A stretch of 64,000 bases of DNA from Kyrpidia sp. (GTDB lineage: Bacteria > Bacillota > Bacilli > Kyrpidiales > Kyrpidiaceae). A program made the position numbers and the translations under genes. Where the stretch lies: the NCBI GenBank assembly GCA_029960885.1, contig JASBVV010000023.1:1-64000 (forward strand), given 5' to 3'. The notes under the pieces were generated by a model. It worked only from the letters and a program-made list of their open reading frames with translations. It was not told the DNA's origin and made no database searches. Of the stretch, positions 1-8,541 are shown piece after piece; position 1 is the stretch's first letter; the number at the start of each line of letters is the position of its first letter.

Positions 1-49
1 GTTTCCTAAACCGCGTCTTGCGGGGGTTCGAGTCCCTCCGGGCGCACCA
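1..49 (+). tRNA. tRNA-Arg(CCT), 3' part only
   Basis: The window opens inside the anticodon stem. Loop bases 3-9 read TTCCTAA, giving anticodon CCT. The T arm at 22-38 folds as GGGGG/CCCTC around TTCGAGT, and the 3' acceptor strand ends in an encoded CCA at 47-49. The 5' half lies outside the window, so the identity rests on the anticodon loop alone. A terminator and a decayed tyrosine recombinase follow at once, the usual arrangement for an element integrated at a tRNA 3' end. Confidence 0.85.
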
Positions 50-64
50 AAAAAGCCAGGTTTG

Positions 65-96
65 GCGCGGGTTTCCGGGAACCCGCGCTTTTTTTC
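65..96 (+). terminator. Intrinsic terminator after tRNA-Arg
   Basis: A 7-bp GC-only stem, GCGCGGG (65-71) with CCCGCGC (82-88), is followed by an eight-T run at 89-96. It ends the tRNA transcript. Confidence 0.85.
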
Positions 97-123
97 TTCG
101 TGGTCACATTTTGATTACACCGA

Positions 124-415
124 CTAGTTATCCGCAGGAGCGGAACCTAAAAGCCCCTCCTCGAATTTCGCCGCCGCGGCCTGTTGGAGACTTGGCATGA
201 CGCGGGAATAGGTATCCAGCGTGATCGAGATGTTGGCACATCCCAGTCGCTCGCTGACCGCTTTCGGATGTGTACTCTGCTTCAGGAGCAGTGTGGCATG
301 AGTGTCTCAGGTCGTGAAACCTGATTGGCTTCACGCCGGCTTTCTCACGCAGGGTATACAACGACCGGTCCAAGTTTCTGGCGGTCCGGCCATATGGGGC
401 GGATGGCCTCGGGAA
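124..415 (-). pseudogene. Tyrosine recombinase (integrase) C-terminal remnant
   Basis: On the minus strand one frame reads a typical phage-integrase segment, with NLDRSLYTLREKAG and then FHDLRH carrying the catalytic H-x-x-R box. The homology then moves to another frame: HATLLLKQ, HPKAVSERLG and TLDTYSRVMPSLQ, ending in a stop at 124-126. The second frame carries the final tyrosine of the active site (LDTYS). The gene is therefore frameshifted just after the HxxR box, and I see no N-terminal half. The family catalyses site-specific integration and excision. Its place beside a tRNA-Arg 3' end fits the relic of an integrated phage or ICE. Presumed non-functional. Confidence 0.8.
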
Positions 416-447
416 CCCTTATGGGCAGGAACCTCTGAAAATTTTAA

Positions 448-476
448 TTGACAAGGATTCCTGTTTTGGATAACTT
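448..476 (+). promoter_or_regulatory. Possible SigmaA promoter for the sensor kinase
   Basis: A perfect TTGACA (448-453) lies 17 bp before TAACTT (471-476), a poor -10 match. It is the best candidate in the 130 bp ahead of the kinase gene. Confidence 0.35.
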
Positions 477-546
477 GCAAGTAGAAAAGGCTCAGAGATT
501 GCCAAGCCCTATCATTCAGGGAGTCAATTTCAGGGAGTAAATTTTT

Positions 547-2691
547 ATGAAAAAGCGTACTTTTTCCGCCCCATTCCTCGCGACCGTGTGCCTCGCCGTG
601 TTTCTTTCTTTCGGGTGGAACCCGGTCGCTCGGGCGGACGAGCCCCTGGCGGTTCGAGGTACCGTCGATTTCTCCTCCTGGGATTGGATCCGGCAGGGGA
701 CGGCGGTTCTCGACGGGGAGTGGGAATTCTACTGGAACCGGCTGTTGACGCCCCGCGACTTTCTTTCCGGCGCCCCGCCGGGGCCGGTCACCTATATTCA
801 GGTGCCGCAGACGTGGCGCGGGCGGAGCGCCGGCGGTTCACCGCTGTCCGGGCAGGGGTACGGGACCTACCGCCTTGTCATCCGGACGTCGCCGGCGGAC
901 GCCGGACGGGAGATGGCCCTTTACATCCGGGGGGTGGCGACCGCCTACAAGCTCTGGATCAACGGGAACATGGCGGCGGAAAAGGGCGTGGTGGCAACCA
1001 ACCGTCCGGATATGGTGCCGGAGGAATATTCTCAGCCGGTGTTCTTTCATCTGCAGGGAGAACAGAGCGAGCTCATTCTGCAAGTGTCGAATTTTGTCCA
1101 ACGCAAGGGGGGACTGTGGGAACCGATCTCCCTCGGTACCGCCGAGGAGATCGTTCTGCAGCGGGAACGGGCAGTGGCTTTTGAAACGGGGCTGGTGGGC
1201 GTTTTCTTTGCGGTGGGGCTGTACCACTTCGGATTGTTTCTCGCGCGCCGCAAGGAAACATGGGCCTTCTATTTCAGCGGCCTGTGTTTCGCTATCGGCA
1301 TTCGCACCCTGACCACCGGGGAAACGTTGATCACCCGACTCTTCCCGTGGATTTCGTGGGAAATGTCCACCCATCTGGAGTATTTATCGGTGTGCGTGGC
1401 TGTGCTGATGTTGATCCTGTTCACCCATGCCCGCTATCCCGGGGAAGTGAACCTGCGGTGGCGCAACGGTTTCGCGGCGGTCCTGACGGCGTACGGCCTG
1501 TTCGTGGCCGTCACCCCGGCCATTGTGTATACATACACCATGTTGCCTTTTCAGCTGTGCGTATTGGCCTCCATTATCGATGTCGTCCGGGTCTTGATTC
1601 TCGCCTGGCGGCGGAAGCGATCCGGGGCGTCCCTCGACCTGTTCGCGGGCGCGGTGATGTTCATGTTTGCGATGAATGACGTTCTCTATTACAACCACCT
1701 GATCACCTACGGACGCCTCATTCAGTTCGGCATGCTGTTTTACGTCCTGATTGAAGCCTTCTCCTTGGCGCATCAATTTTCTTCCCTGTTCTCCCAGACC
1801 GAAAACTTGGCGGTCCAATTGCAACAGACGAACGAGTCCCTGGAAGAACGGGTTCGGGAGCGCACCCGGGCCCTCCAGGAGTCGAACGCCCGGTTGCAAC
1901 GGACCAACCGCGATCTGTACCGGATGGAACAGGCCCGGCGGCACCTGTTATCCAATATCTCCCATGAATTGGGAACGCCGCTCACCCTGATTCGCGGGTA
2001 TATCAAGGCGGTTCTGGACCGGGTGGACGAATCGAGAAACGACCAGTTCCTGCGCCTGACCTACGACAAGACCGTGATGATGGAACGGATCATCCGGGAT
2101 CTGCTCGAACTGTCAAAATTGGAGGCGGGACAAATCGACTTTCATTATCAGTGGGTGCATCCGCTGGAATTTTTCCGGGGATTGTTTGAAAAATATGAGT
2201 TTGCTCTTCAGGAGGCCGGCGTTCGTTTCGATTGGACGGTGAAGGGATGGGACATGCCGGGATTTGAAGCGATCCGCGTTGATCCGATCCGCATGGAACA
2301 GGTCTTTGCGAACCTGTTGTTCAACGCGCGAAAATACACGGCTCCGGGGGGCCGGATCGAGGTTGTGGTGACCGGAATTCAGGGCCGCACATCGGAGGAG
2401 TCGGCGGTGCGGGTCGAGATTCGGGATACGGGCAAGGGAGTTGGCAAGGAGGACCTTCCCTTTGTGTTCGAACGGTTCTATCGGGGCAGAGAGGCCCGCA
2501 ACAGCTCCCCGGGCAGTGTGGGCCTCGGGTTGGCCATCTGCAAAGAAATCGTCGAAAATCACGGCGGTCAGATCGGGGTGGAGAGCCGGGACGGGGTTGG
2601 CAGCGCGTTTTTCTTCACGCTTCCGGCGAGCCGGAGAGCGGAGGGATCCGTTCCCGGGGATCACCCGGATGGAAAGGAGTTCTGGGCATGA
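547..2691 (+). CDS. Sensor histidine kinase with 7TMR-DISM sensor module
   Basis: This 714-residue membrane kinase has a signal peptide (about 1-30), an extracytoplasmic jelly-roll-like DISM domain (about 35-195, with WEFYWNRLL), about seven membrane helices (about 205-410), a coiled coil (about 415-465), and HisKA and HATPase domains. The H box NISHELGTPL places the phospho-accepting histidine at residue 473. The N box has NLLFNARKY, the G boxes DTGKGVG and GLGLAICKEIV. Proteins of this architecture autophosphorylate in response to an external, often carbohydrate-like, ligand; the ligand here is unknown. Its stop overlaps the start of the response regulator in an ATGA junction, so the two are translationally coupled and very likely partners. 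Confidence 0.9.
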   Translation: MKKRTFSAPFLATVCLAVFLSFGWNPVARADEPLAVRGTVDFSSWDWIRQGTAVLDGEWEFYWNRLLTPRDFLSGAPPGPVTYIQVPQTWRGRSAGGSPLSGQGYGTYRLVIRTSPADAGREMALYIRGVATAYKLWINGNMAAEKGVVATNRPDMVPEEYSQPVFFHLQGEQSELILQVSNFVQRKGGLWEPISLGTAEEIVLQRERAVAFETGLVGVFFAVGLYHFGLFLARRKETWAFYFSGLCFAIGIRTLTTGETLITRLFPWISWEMSTHLEYLSVCVAVLMLILFTHARYPGEVNLRWRNGFAAVLTAYGLFVAVTPAIVYTYTMLPFQLCVLASIIDVVRVLILAWRRKRSGASLDLFAGAVMFMFAMNDVLYYNHLITYGRLIQFGMLFYVLIEAFSLAHQFSSLFSQTENLAVQLQQTNESLEERVRERTRALQESNARLQRTNRDLYRMEQARRHLLSNISHELGTPLTLIRGYIKAVLDRVDESRNDQFLRLTYDKTVMMERIIRDLLELSKLEAGQIDFHYQWVHPLEFFRGLFEKYEFALQEAGVRFDWTVKGWDMPGFEAIRVDPIRMEQVFANLLFNARKYTAPGGRIEVVVTGIQGRTSEESAVRVEIRDTGKGVGKEDLPFVFERFYRGREARNSSPGSVGLGLAICKEIVENHGGQIGVESRDGVGSAFFFTLPASRRAEGSVPGDHPDGKEFWA

Positions 2692-3398
2692 ACGAGGGGC
2701 ACAAGGTGCTGGTCGTGGAGGACGATGGAGAACTCCGCGAATTGGTGGAGCTGTACCTGCGAAGCCACGGGTACCGGACGGCGTCGGCGGAAAACGGCCG
2801 GCGGGCGTTGGAGCTGCTGTGTCGGGAACAGCCCGACCTCCTGATCCTGGACGTGTTGCTTCCGGATATGAACGGCGTGGAATTGTGCCGGAGGATCCGC
2901 CGGAGCTCCGACGTGCCCGTGCTCTTTTTGAGCTGGAAAGGGACACCGGGCGATATTGTGGCCGCGCTGGAGGAGGGCGGGGACGATTATTTGACGAAGC
3001 CCTTCGATCCCATGGTACTGCTGGCCCGGGTCAAGGCCCGGCTGCGGCGGCCGGGGAGCGGGTTCCACGACGGCGCCGGGATGGAAAGCGTTCGATTTGG
3101 ACATGTCGAGGTCAACTTCCGCTCTTTGGAGGTGCGGGTGGCCGGCAAGCGGGTGGATCTGTTCACCAAAGAACGGCAACTGCTGTTTTTCCTTCTTCAG
3201 CATCCCGATCAGGTCTTCAGCGCGACCCAACTGCACGAACAGGTGTGGGGCTGGGACGCCTCCAGCGACGAGCGGACCGTGATGGTGCACATCAGCAATT
3301 TGCGCAAGAAAATCGAGCCGGATCCGATGCGCCCGCGATATATTCAGACCGTGCGCGGATTCGGATATAAGTTTTCCGGCGAAGGGGAACACGGCTGA
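2688..3398 (+). CDS. OmpR/PhoB-family response regulator
   Basis: This 236-residue protein has a receiver domain (about 5-118) with acidic pocket E11-D12-D13, phospho-acceptor D55 (LLILDVLLP), S82 in the Thr/Ser switch position and K104 (YLTKPF). A C-terminal winged-helix domain (about 135-232) reads KERQLLFFLLQHPDQVF, then WG-D followed by RTVMVHISNLRKKIE and the RGFGYKF wing. Phosphorylation by the overlapping upstream kinase is inferred to drive dimerisation and DNA binding. The target genes are not evident. The downstream neighbours are a hydrolase relic and an oxidase operon on the opposite strand. Confidence 0.92.
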   Translation: MNEGHKVLVVEDDGELRELVELYLRSHGYRTASAENGRRALELLCREQPDLLILDVLLPDMNGVELCRRIRRSSDVPVLFLSWKGTPGDIVAALEEGGDDYLTKPFDPMVLLARVKARLRRPGSGFHDGAGMESVRFGHVEVNFRSLEVRVAGKRVDLFTKERQLLFFLLQHPDQVFSATQLHEQVWGWDASSDERTVMVHISNLRKKIEPDPMRPRYIQTVRGFGYKFSGEGEHG

Positions 3399-3599
3399 GA
3401 CCGGCCCATGGATGCCCGCGTTTTCGCACCGCCCCCATGCCCCCAAACTGCACCGGCCTGCGGGCTCAAGGAGTCCGATCCGCTGCGTGGGCCCGACGAT
3501 CGGCAAGTGAACGGGGGTGACGTGAAAGTTTAAGATGGGTGTGCTAAAACTTGAGAAGTGATCGTCCGCCGGTCTGCGGCGATGGATTCATGTGATCGG

Positions 3600-3795
3600 A
3601 GTGATTGCCAAGTGACACCATCCGTTTCGTCCGTTCCTCCCGTTCAGTCTTACACGGCCAGGGACGGCAGTGAACTCAGGCCCCGATACTATCCGGCACA
3701 AACGGACCTTGTCATGATGTTGCTCCACGGGATTTCGGGAGACGGCCGGTATTTGCATCCTCTGGCGGAGTATGTTCCGTCCAGCGTTGTAATCC
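3600..3795 (+). pseudogene. Alpha/beta-hydrolase N-terminal fragment
   Basis: The 439-bp gap between the response regulator and the oxidase operon holds one recognisable relic. In frame it reads YTARDGSELRPRYYP, then DLVMMLLHGISGDGRYLHPL, the beta-strand, oxyanion-loop HG motif and following helix that open lysophospholipase-like hydrolases. Homology ends near 3795. The nucleophile elbow and the catalytic Asp and His are absent, so it is a truncated non-functional fragment of at most about 65 codons. No transposon is visible at the break. I recognise nothing in 3399-3599. Confidence 0.6.
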
Positions 3796-3837
3796 TTGGA
3801 AACGGCGTGGCCCCGGTATCCAGCCGGGGCCAGCATA

Positions 3838-5526
3838 CTACCAACTGCGAATGGGCGGAGAACCCGGGGCCGGATTTTGGATCATGTCCACGATCGGAAC
3901 GGCGTAGGCGATGAGCACCAACGCGGCGGTGATGGAGATCCACAATGGCCATCGCTCGAGAATCATCGGTGTCTTGTGCGAGGTATCCCTGGCCTCCCCG
4001 ATGGGATATTCGGCCGCCGTTTCCAGACGCGGAGCGAACCACCAGAGGTAGATCACGGTGCCCAAAAAGAGGAGGGTGGATAGAAACAGAAAGATGCTGG
4101 CAATCCCCATCACCGGCCAGTACGGCAGCCACGCTTGCACCGCCGGACTGTCGTTGTACGTGGTGAACGCGGTACGCCGGGGTTCGCCCAGCAGTCCCAC
4201 TATGTGCATGGGCACCGTCATGAGCAGCATGCCGACAAACCACAGCCAGGACTGCAGAATCCCGATGTTGTTGGCCTTCCACGTGAGTTTCCGGTTCGTC
4301 AAAGCCGGGACCAGCCAATACGAGATGCCGAAGAAGGTCAGCACGACCGACGAAGATAATGTCATGTGAAAATGGCCCGTCACCCACAGGGTATTGTGCA
4401 CGATCTGGTTCATCTGATAGCTGGCGTTCACGATGCCGCCCGCACCGCCGGGGATGAACATGACCATACCCAGGAACGGGGCAAAAAATCGCACGTCCTT
4501 CCACGGCAGTTTGCGGATCCAGCCGAAACGGCCCGTGGCTCCCTGGGCGCGTCCGGCCATTTCGAAGGTGGCGAACATGGCGAACGCGGTCATCAAGGAG
4601 GGGACCACCACGGTCATGGTCAGCACCACCTGAAGAAATTTCCACCCAGCCCCGATTCCGGGTTCGTTTAACTGATGATGGAATCCCACGGGGATGGAAT
4701 ACAAAATGAACAGGATAAACGTGAGCCGGGGAAGGGAGTCGCTGAACAATTTCCCCTTGATGACCTGGGGAATGTTCACGTACCAGTATATGTAGGCCGG
4801 CAACAGCCAGAAATACACCAATGGATGGCCAAAATACCAGAAAAGGGCGCGACTGAGCCCCACGTCAATATGGCTGACCCACCCGAGGGACCACGGGATC
4901 AGCTGAAAGATGATCTCAATGGCCACACCCAGGGTGGCGATGATCCACAAGATCATGGTGGCCACCGACATATAGGCGAACAGCGGCGAAACCTGACCAC
5001 GATGACGCCGCCGCCACCGTGCGTAGGCCGTAAAGATCGCCGCGCCGCTCAGCCAACTGCCCACCACGACCAAGGCCATCGCGATGTAAAACCACGGCGT
5101 CGCCTTCATCGGCGCGTAAAAGGTGTACAATACCGTGGCATCATTGGTGAGGATGGTGATCAATCCGATGACCGTTCCCGCCACCATCATGACAAAGCCG
5201 ATCCAGGCCCAGACCCGATCCACAGGATACAGTCTCCCGTCCAGCGTTTTTGCGGTGCCGGAGAACAGGAACCCGACAATGAAAAGGGTGGTAAAAATCA
5301 GCGCCAGTGCGACTCCGTGGGCGGTAAGCAGTTGGTAGTATCCAAGGGGTGTGGGTAATTTGATAAATCCCGTCCGTTGAAGCCCCTGCAGCAACCCCGC
5401 CGCGGCGCCGATGAAAAGCGCAAGATAGGCCACACCAAGATGGGCGAGAATGAGCACCCGGTCGCTCCGTTCAAACGCGAAACTCGAAGGTCTGGCCTCC
5501 CTGGGATCCATGGCTGCCTCGTTCAT
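3838..5526 (-). CDS. cbaA: ba3-type (B-family) heme-copper oxidase subunit I
   Basis: The 562-residue polytopic protein carries the redox centres of a terminal oxidase. Visible ligands are the low-spin-heme histidine in LLTAHGVALAL, the CuB His-Tyr pair in FGHPLVYFWLLP, the adjacent CuB histidines in GFHHQ, and the heme-pair histidines in VTGHFHMTL. Sequence style and the short subunits upstream match Thermus ba3-type enzymes, not A-type caa3. The start is taken at the ATG at 5526, 9 nt after an AGGAGG box; the GTG at 5544 is part of the Shine-Dalgarno region. It is the last gene of a minus-strand operon with subunits IIa and II. Inferred role: high-affinity O2 reduction with proton pumping. 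Confidence 0.93.
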   Translation of the reverse strand: MNEAAMDPREARPSSFAFERSDRVLILAHLGVAYLALFIGAAAGLLQGLQRTGFIKLPTPLGYYQLLTAHGVALALIFTTLFIVGFLFSGTAKTLDGRLYPVDRVWAWIGFVMMVAGTVIGLITILTNDATVLYTFYAPMKATPWFYIAMALVVVGSWLSGAAIFTAYARWRRRHRGQVSPLFAYMSVATMILWIIATLGVAIEIIFQLIPWSLGWVSHIDVGLSRALFWYFGHPLVYFWLLPAYIYWYVNIPQVIKGKLFSDSLPRLTFILFILYSIPVGFHHQLNEPGIGAGWKFLQVVLTMTVVVPSLMTAFAMFATFEMAGRAQGATGRFGWIRKLPWKDVRFFAPFLGMVMFIPGGAGGIVNASYQMNQIVHNTLWVTGHFHMTLSSSVVLTFFGISYWLVPALTNRKLTWKANNIGILQSWLWFVGMLLMTVPMHIVGLLGEPRRTAFTTYNDSPAVQAWLPYWPVMGIASIFLFLSTLLFLGTVIYLWWFAPRLETAAEYPIGEARDTSHKTPMILERWPLWISITAALVLIAYAVPIVDMIQNPAPGSPPIRSW

Positions 5527-5565
5527 GTCTGCATGCCTCCTCACTAGGGATGGTCACTTGTGCGG

Positions 5566-6064
5566 CTACTTGACGACCAGCCGTCCCAACATGGCCTGAT
5601 GTCCGCTGCCGCAGTACTCGTTGCAAACGATGATGTGATCCGCTTTGTTGTGGAAGGTGGCGGTGTACTCGGTGATGTGGCCGGGCACGACCATGAGGTT
5701 CACGTTGGTTCCCGGGATTTCAAATCCGTGAACCACATCCGGACTGGTCACCTCAAAGTGAACGGTGGCTCCAACGGGCACCGTCAGCGTGGTCGGCTGG
5801 TACATGAACATCCGGGCGACAACCACCGCCCGATATTCGTTCGGACCGACTTGGTACAAGCCGGGGTGGTCGAAAGGCGGGGTGGTTCGCACCGCCTCCG
5901 GGGAGATGGTTTTCATCTGCCCCGGGTTGTGGCACTCCCCATCCCAATGCCATCGCCGCGAGAATCGCCAGAAACACAAACAGGGATCCGGCGCCGATCA
6001 TGAGCCATATTCGTTCAGACCGCGGCATGTCCATATTGAGCACAGATCCATTCACCACCCTCAT
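5566..6064 (-). pseudogene. cbaB: ba3-type oxidase subunit II (CuA), frameshifted
   Basis: The N-terminal half (RIWLMIGAGSLFVFLAIL, one membrane anchor) and the CuA cupredoxin half (SPDVVHGFEIPGTNVN, VCNEYCGSGHQAM with the two Cys, His and Met ligands) lie in different frames. The interval is 499 nt, one base more than a multiple of three. The break falls at the CCCCGGG run at 5920-5926, where removing one G (minus strand) restores a 165-residue protein of normal length. All CuA ligands are intact. Translation would start at an ATG overlapping the stop of the small subunit (ATGA). Either the gene is newly inactivated or the base is a sequence error; an otherwise intact operon makes an error plausible. 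Confidence 0.75.
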
Positions 6065-6189
6065 GCATTGAGCCGCGTCACATAGAGTCCAAAAATGACA
6101 AACCATAAAATGAAAATGAACCCGCCGACCACCAGCACCGACAGCATGGTGTCCTGCAGATTCTCGTCGTCTTTTTCGACCTTTTTCAT
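6061..6189 (-). CDS. ba3-type oxidase small subunit IIa
   Basis: A 42-residue protein with a charged N-terminus (MKKVEKDDENLQDT), one transmembrane helix (LSVLVVGGFIFILWFVIFGL) and a short tail. In ba3-type oxidases subunit IIa is a single-helix protein that supplies the helix missing from subunit II. It is first in the operon, ahead of subunits II and I, and overlaps subunit II by four bases. An AAAGGAG box lies about 14 nt before the ATG, rather far. Assignment rests on size, topology and neighbours. Confidence 0.7.
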   Translation of the reverse strand: MKKVEKDDENLQDTMLSVLVVGGFIFILWFVIFGLYVTRLNA

Positions 6190-6328
6190 CTTCTGGATCC
6201 GCACTCCTTTCCCTGCGGGCGACGAGAACGGCCTTCTTTTGCAAGTATGGCCGAAAACCGCCAAATTCATCCGGGCACCGTGAGTCCGGACACCGTGAGT
6301 GGCAGGAAACAATGAGGAGGTTGGAAAC

Positions 6329-6535
6329 GTGGACCGCTCCGAGGTGCTCAAACGGATTGAGAACAGTGACCGACAAGAGCTGGAGGCATGGAAACGGCAT
6401 GTGCTCCGCTGTCGGGAGCATTTTATCCGGGATCGAAATGCGTTTGAAGTGGAGGAATGCGACTTCATCCTGGGACACATCGATCGGAGACTGGATGCCC
6501 TTGATCCACAAAGAGGGATGAATCAGAGGGATTGA
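6329..6535 (+). CDS. Small hypothetical protein
   Basis: A 68-residue, charged, probably helical protein with no signal peptide or membrane segment. A GAGGAGGT box seven bases before the GTG at 6329 makes translation from there convincing. It runs divergently from the oxidase operon. I do not recognise the family. The spacing of single Cys and His residues does not suggest a metal site. Confidence 0.6.
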   Translation: MDRSEVLKRIENSDRQELEAWKRHVLRCREHFIRDRNAFEVEECDFILGHIDRRLDALDPQRGMNQRD

Positions 6536-6665
6536 ACGGAGCGGTGCGGCTTTCCCAATCTGAGATGCGCCGCCGTCCAGGAGGCAAGACGGCGGGGCCC
6601 CGGGCTGAGATCGAACGGTTTGCCCGGGTCCCCCGAACCGCGCATCGCGTGAAATGACCGGCCAC

Positions 6666-7535
6666 TCAGTGGTGCGCTTCCCACCATTTCAGATACGGAT
6701 AGGGGTCGATGGCCTGCCAAGGCCCGGTGGTCTTGTAGATTCCAAAATGCAGGTGGGTCGGAAATTTCCCCTGGGTTCCCACAGGCCCGTAGCCGGTGTT
6801 TCCGACATAACCGATGAGCTGCCCCTTTTTCACCGTCGCACCTTGGACCATCCCCTCGGCATATGTAGACATATGAGCGTAGTAGAACGCCGTGGACCCA
6901 TCGACCCGGATGGTCAGGCGCCACCCTCCGTATTCGCTCCACCCTTGGTTGATAATCGTTCCCCCTTCGGCCGCATAGATCGGGGTACCCATCGGTGCCA
7001 GAATGTCCACGCCGTCATGCCGGCGTTCGGTGGGCCCGTTCGGGCCCCAGGTGCGGATGGCCCCGAAGTTGTCGGTAAACGGTTGATAGCGGCCTTGCGG
7101 CAGCGGGAAGAAGCCATCGCGGTACGCCGGAGGAGCCGCCGACGGGGATGCGGACGACGGGGGTACGGATCCGGTGTCGGCGGATGCGGGGGAGGAAAGC
7201 GGGACCGTCAGCGTTTGGCCGGGATAGATGAGGTCGCCGGTCAAATGGTTGGCTGCCCGGAGCGCATCCACGGAGACGTGGTAGCGTTGTCCGATTTTCC
7301 ACAGGCTGTCCCCTTTCACGACGGTATAGACCCGGTCGCTGGGAATGGTGATGCTCTGGCCGGGATAAATCCACGAAGACGTCAAATGATTGGCTTCCAT
7401 CAGACGAGCCACGGATACATGGTGAGTCCCGGCGATCTTCCACAGGGTATCGCCGGATTGCACCGTGTACGCCAAAGCCGGACTCGGCGCGATCAAGACG
7501 GCCGCCGCGGCAATGGGAATCAACCGGCCTTTCAT
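6666..7535 (-). CDS. Secreted LysM-M23 peptidoglycan endopeptidase
   Basis: This 289-residue exported protein has a signal peptide (about 1-23, ending APSPALA), two LysM repeats (YTVQSGDTLWKIAGTHH and YTVVKGDSLWKIGQRYH), a Ser/Ala/Pro linker and an M23 domain. Zinc and catalytic residues are visible in RRHDGVDI, YAHMST and THLHFGI. The ATG at 7535 follows a GGAGGA box by about eight bases, so an earlier in-frame ATG is rejected. M23 enzymes of this LysM type cut cross-bridges in peptidoglycan; in spore formers they often act on the cortex or during engulfment. It sits divergently next to an L,D-transpeptidase gene. Confidence 0.9.
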   Translation of the reverse strand: MKGRLIPIAAAAVLIAPSPALAYTVQSGDTLWKIAGTHHVSVARLMEANHLTSSWIYPGQSITIPSDRVYTVVKGDSLWKIGQRYHVSVDALRAANHLTGDLIYPGQTLTVPLSSPASADTGSVPPSSASPSAAPPAYRDGFFPLPQGRYQPFTDNFGAIRTWGPNGPTERRHDGVDILAPMGTPIYAAEGGTIINQGWSEYGGWRLTIRVDGSTAFYYAHMSTYAEGMVQGATVKKGQLIGYVGNTGYGPVGTQGKFPTHLHFGIYKTTGPWQAIDPYPYLKWWEAHH

Positions 7536-7666
7536 CGGGTTTCCTCCTTGTCCCTTCCGGATGTCTACGGTTAATCTATCAAAAGTCATCGGAATCTGTG
7601 AATCACCGATTCATGGCTTGTATGTATTTTTTTTCATGTTTCATTCCAAAAAAGGGGGGATCGGGC

Positions 7667-8497
7667 ATGATTCTGTCCAGTCGATTTTTGCGGCTGACGA
7701 GCCCGTACATGCGAGGACCGGATGTGATCGCTGTCCAGAGAAGGTTGACCGTCCTCGGCTATGCCGCCGAATGGGACGGGATTTACGGTCCTGCCACCGC
7801 CCGGGCGGTGACCGCCTTTCAACGGTCGACGGGACTTCGACCGGACGGTGTGGTGGGCTCGGCGACCTGGACGGCCCTTGGGATCGGCCCGGTGGAGTGG
7901 GGGGGTGGTCGTTTTCGCATCGCCATTGACACGGAACGGCGGGTTCTCAGTTTGTATCAGGAGGGTCGGATGGTGCGGAGTTACCCGGTGGCGGTGGGAA
8001 AGCCCTCGACGCCGACACCGGTGGGAGACTGGGTGATCGTCGAAAAAATCCCCAACCCCGGCGGCCCGTTCGGGGCGGCGTGGATGCGCATTTCCGTGCC
8101 CAACGGCGGATATGGGATTCACGGGACAGACAACCCGGCCTCGGTGGGCCGGGCGGTCAGTCACGGCTGTGTACGAATGCACAATGAAGACGTGAACCAG
8201 GTCTACAACACCGTTCCTCTGGGGACCCTGGTCACGATCACGGGGAAGGTCATCACCACCCGACTCTTGCACATGGGGGTCACGCCGGGCGACGACGTGG
8301 CGGAAGCGCAGCGGATGCTCCAGGTACTCGGCATGTACCGGGGCGACGCAGACGGGGTGTTCGGGCCGCTGACCGATGCCGCGGTGCGGGCGTTCCAGCA
8401 GACTGCGAACCTCACGGTGGACGGGGTCATCGGTCCTCAGACGGCGGTGGCCCTGCAATCCCGCTATGACATCGCCCTGGGCGACGTGCAACCCTGA
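7667..8497 (+). CDS. L,D-transpeptidase (YkuD) with two peptidoglycan-binding domains
   Basis: The 276-residue protein has an N-terminal PG_binding_1 repeat (VIAVQRRLTVLGY, GIYGPATARAVTAFQ), a central YkuD domain and a second PG_binding_1 repeat at the C-terminus (VAEAQRMLQVLGMY, GVFGPLTDAAVRAFQ). The catalytic motif is intact: YGIHGT upstream and SHGCVRM with the active-site Cys. The enzyme forms 3-3 links in peptidoglycan or attaches proteins to it. The chosen ATG at 7667 follows a G-rich Shine-Dalgarno; no clear signal peptide is seen, as is common for YkuD itself. The divergent neighbour is a LysM-M23 hydrolase. Confidence 0.9.
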   Translation: MILSSRFLRLTSPYMRGPDVIAVQRRLTVLGYAAEWDGIYGPATARAVTAFQRSTGLRPDGVVGSATWTALGIGPVEWGGGRFRIAIDTERRVLSLYQEGRMVRSYPVAVGKPSTPTPVGDWVIVEKIPNPGGPFGAAWMRISVPNGGYGIHGTDNPASVGRAVSHGCVRMHNEDVNQVYNTVPLGTLVTITGKVITTRLLHMGVTPGDDVAEAQRMLQVLGMYRGDADGVFGPLTDAAVRAFQQTANLTVDGVIGPQTAVALQSRYDIALGDVQP

Positions 8498-8541
8498 AGG
8501 CGGGCGGGGCAAGGGAATGCGTTCCGGGACCGGGCGGCCCA

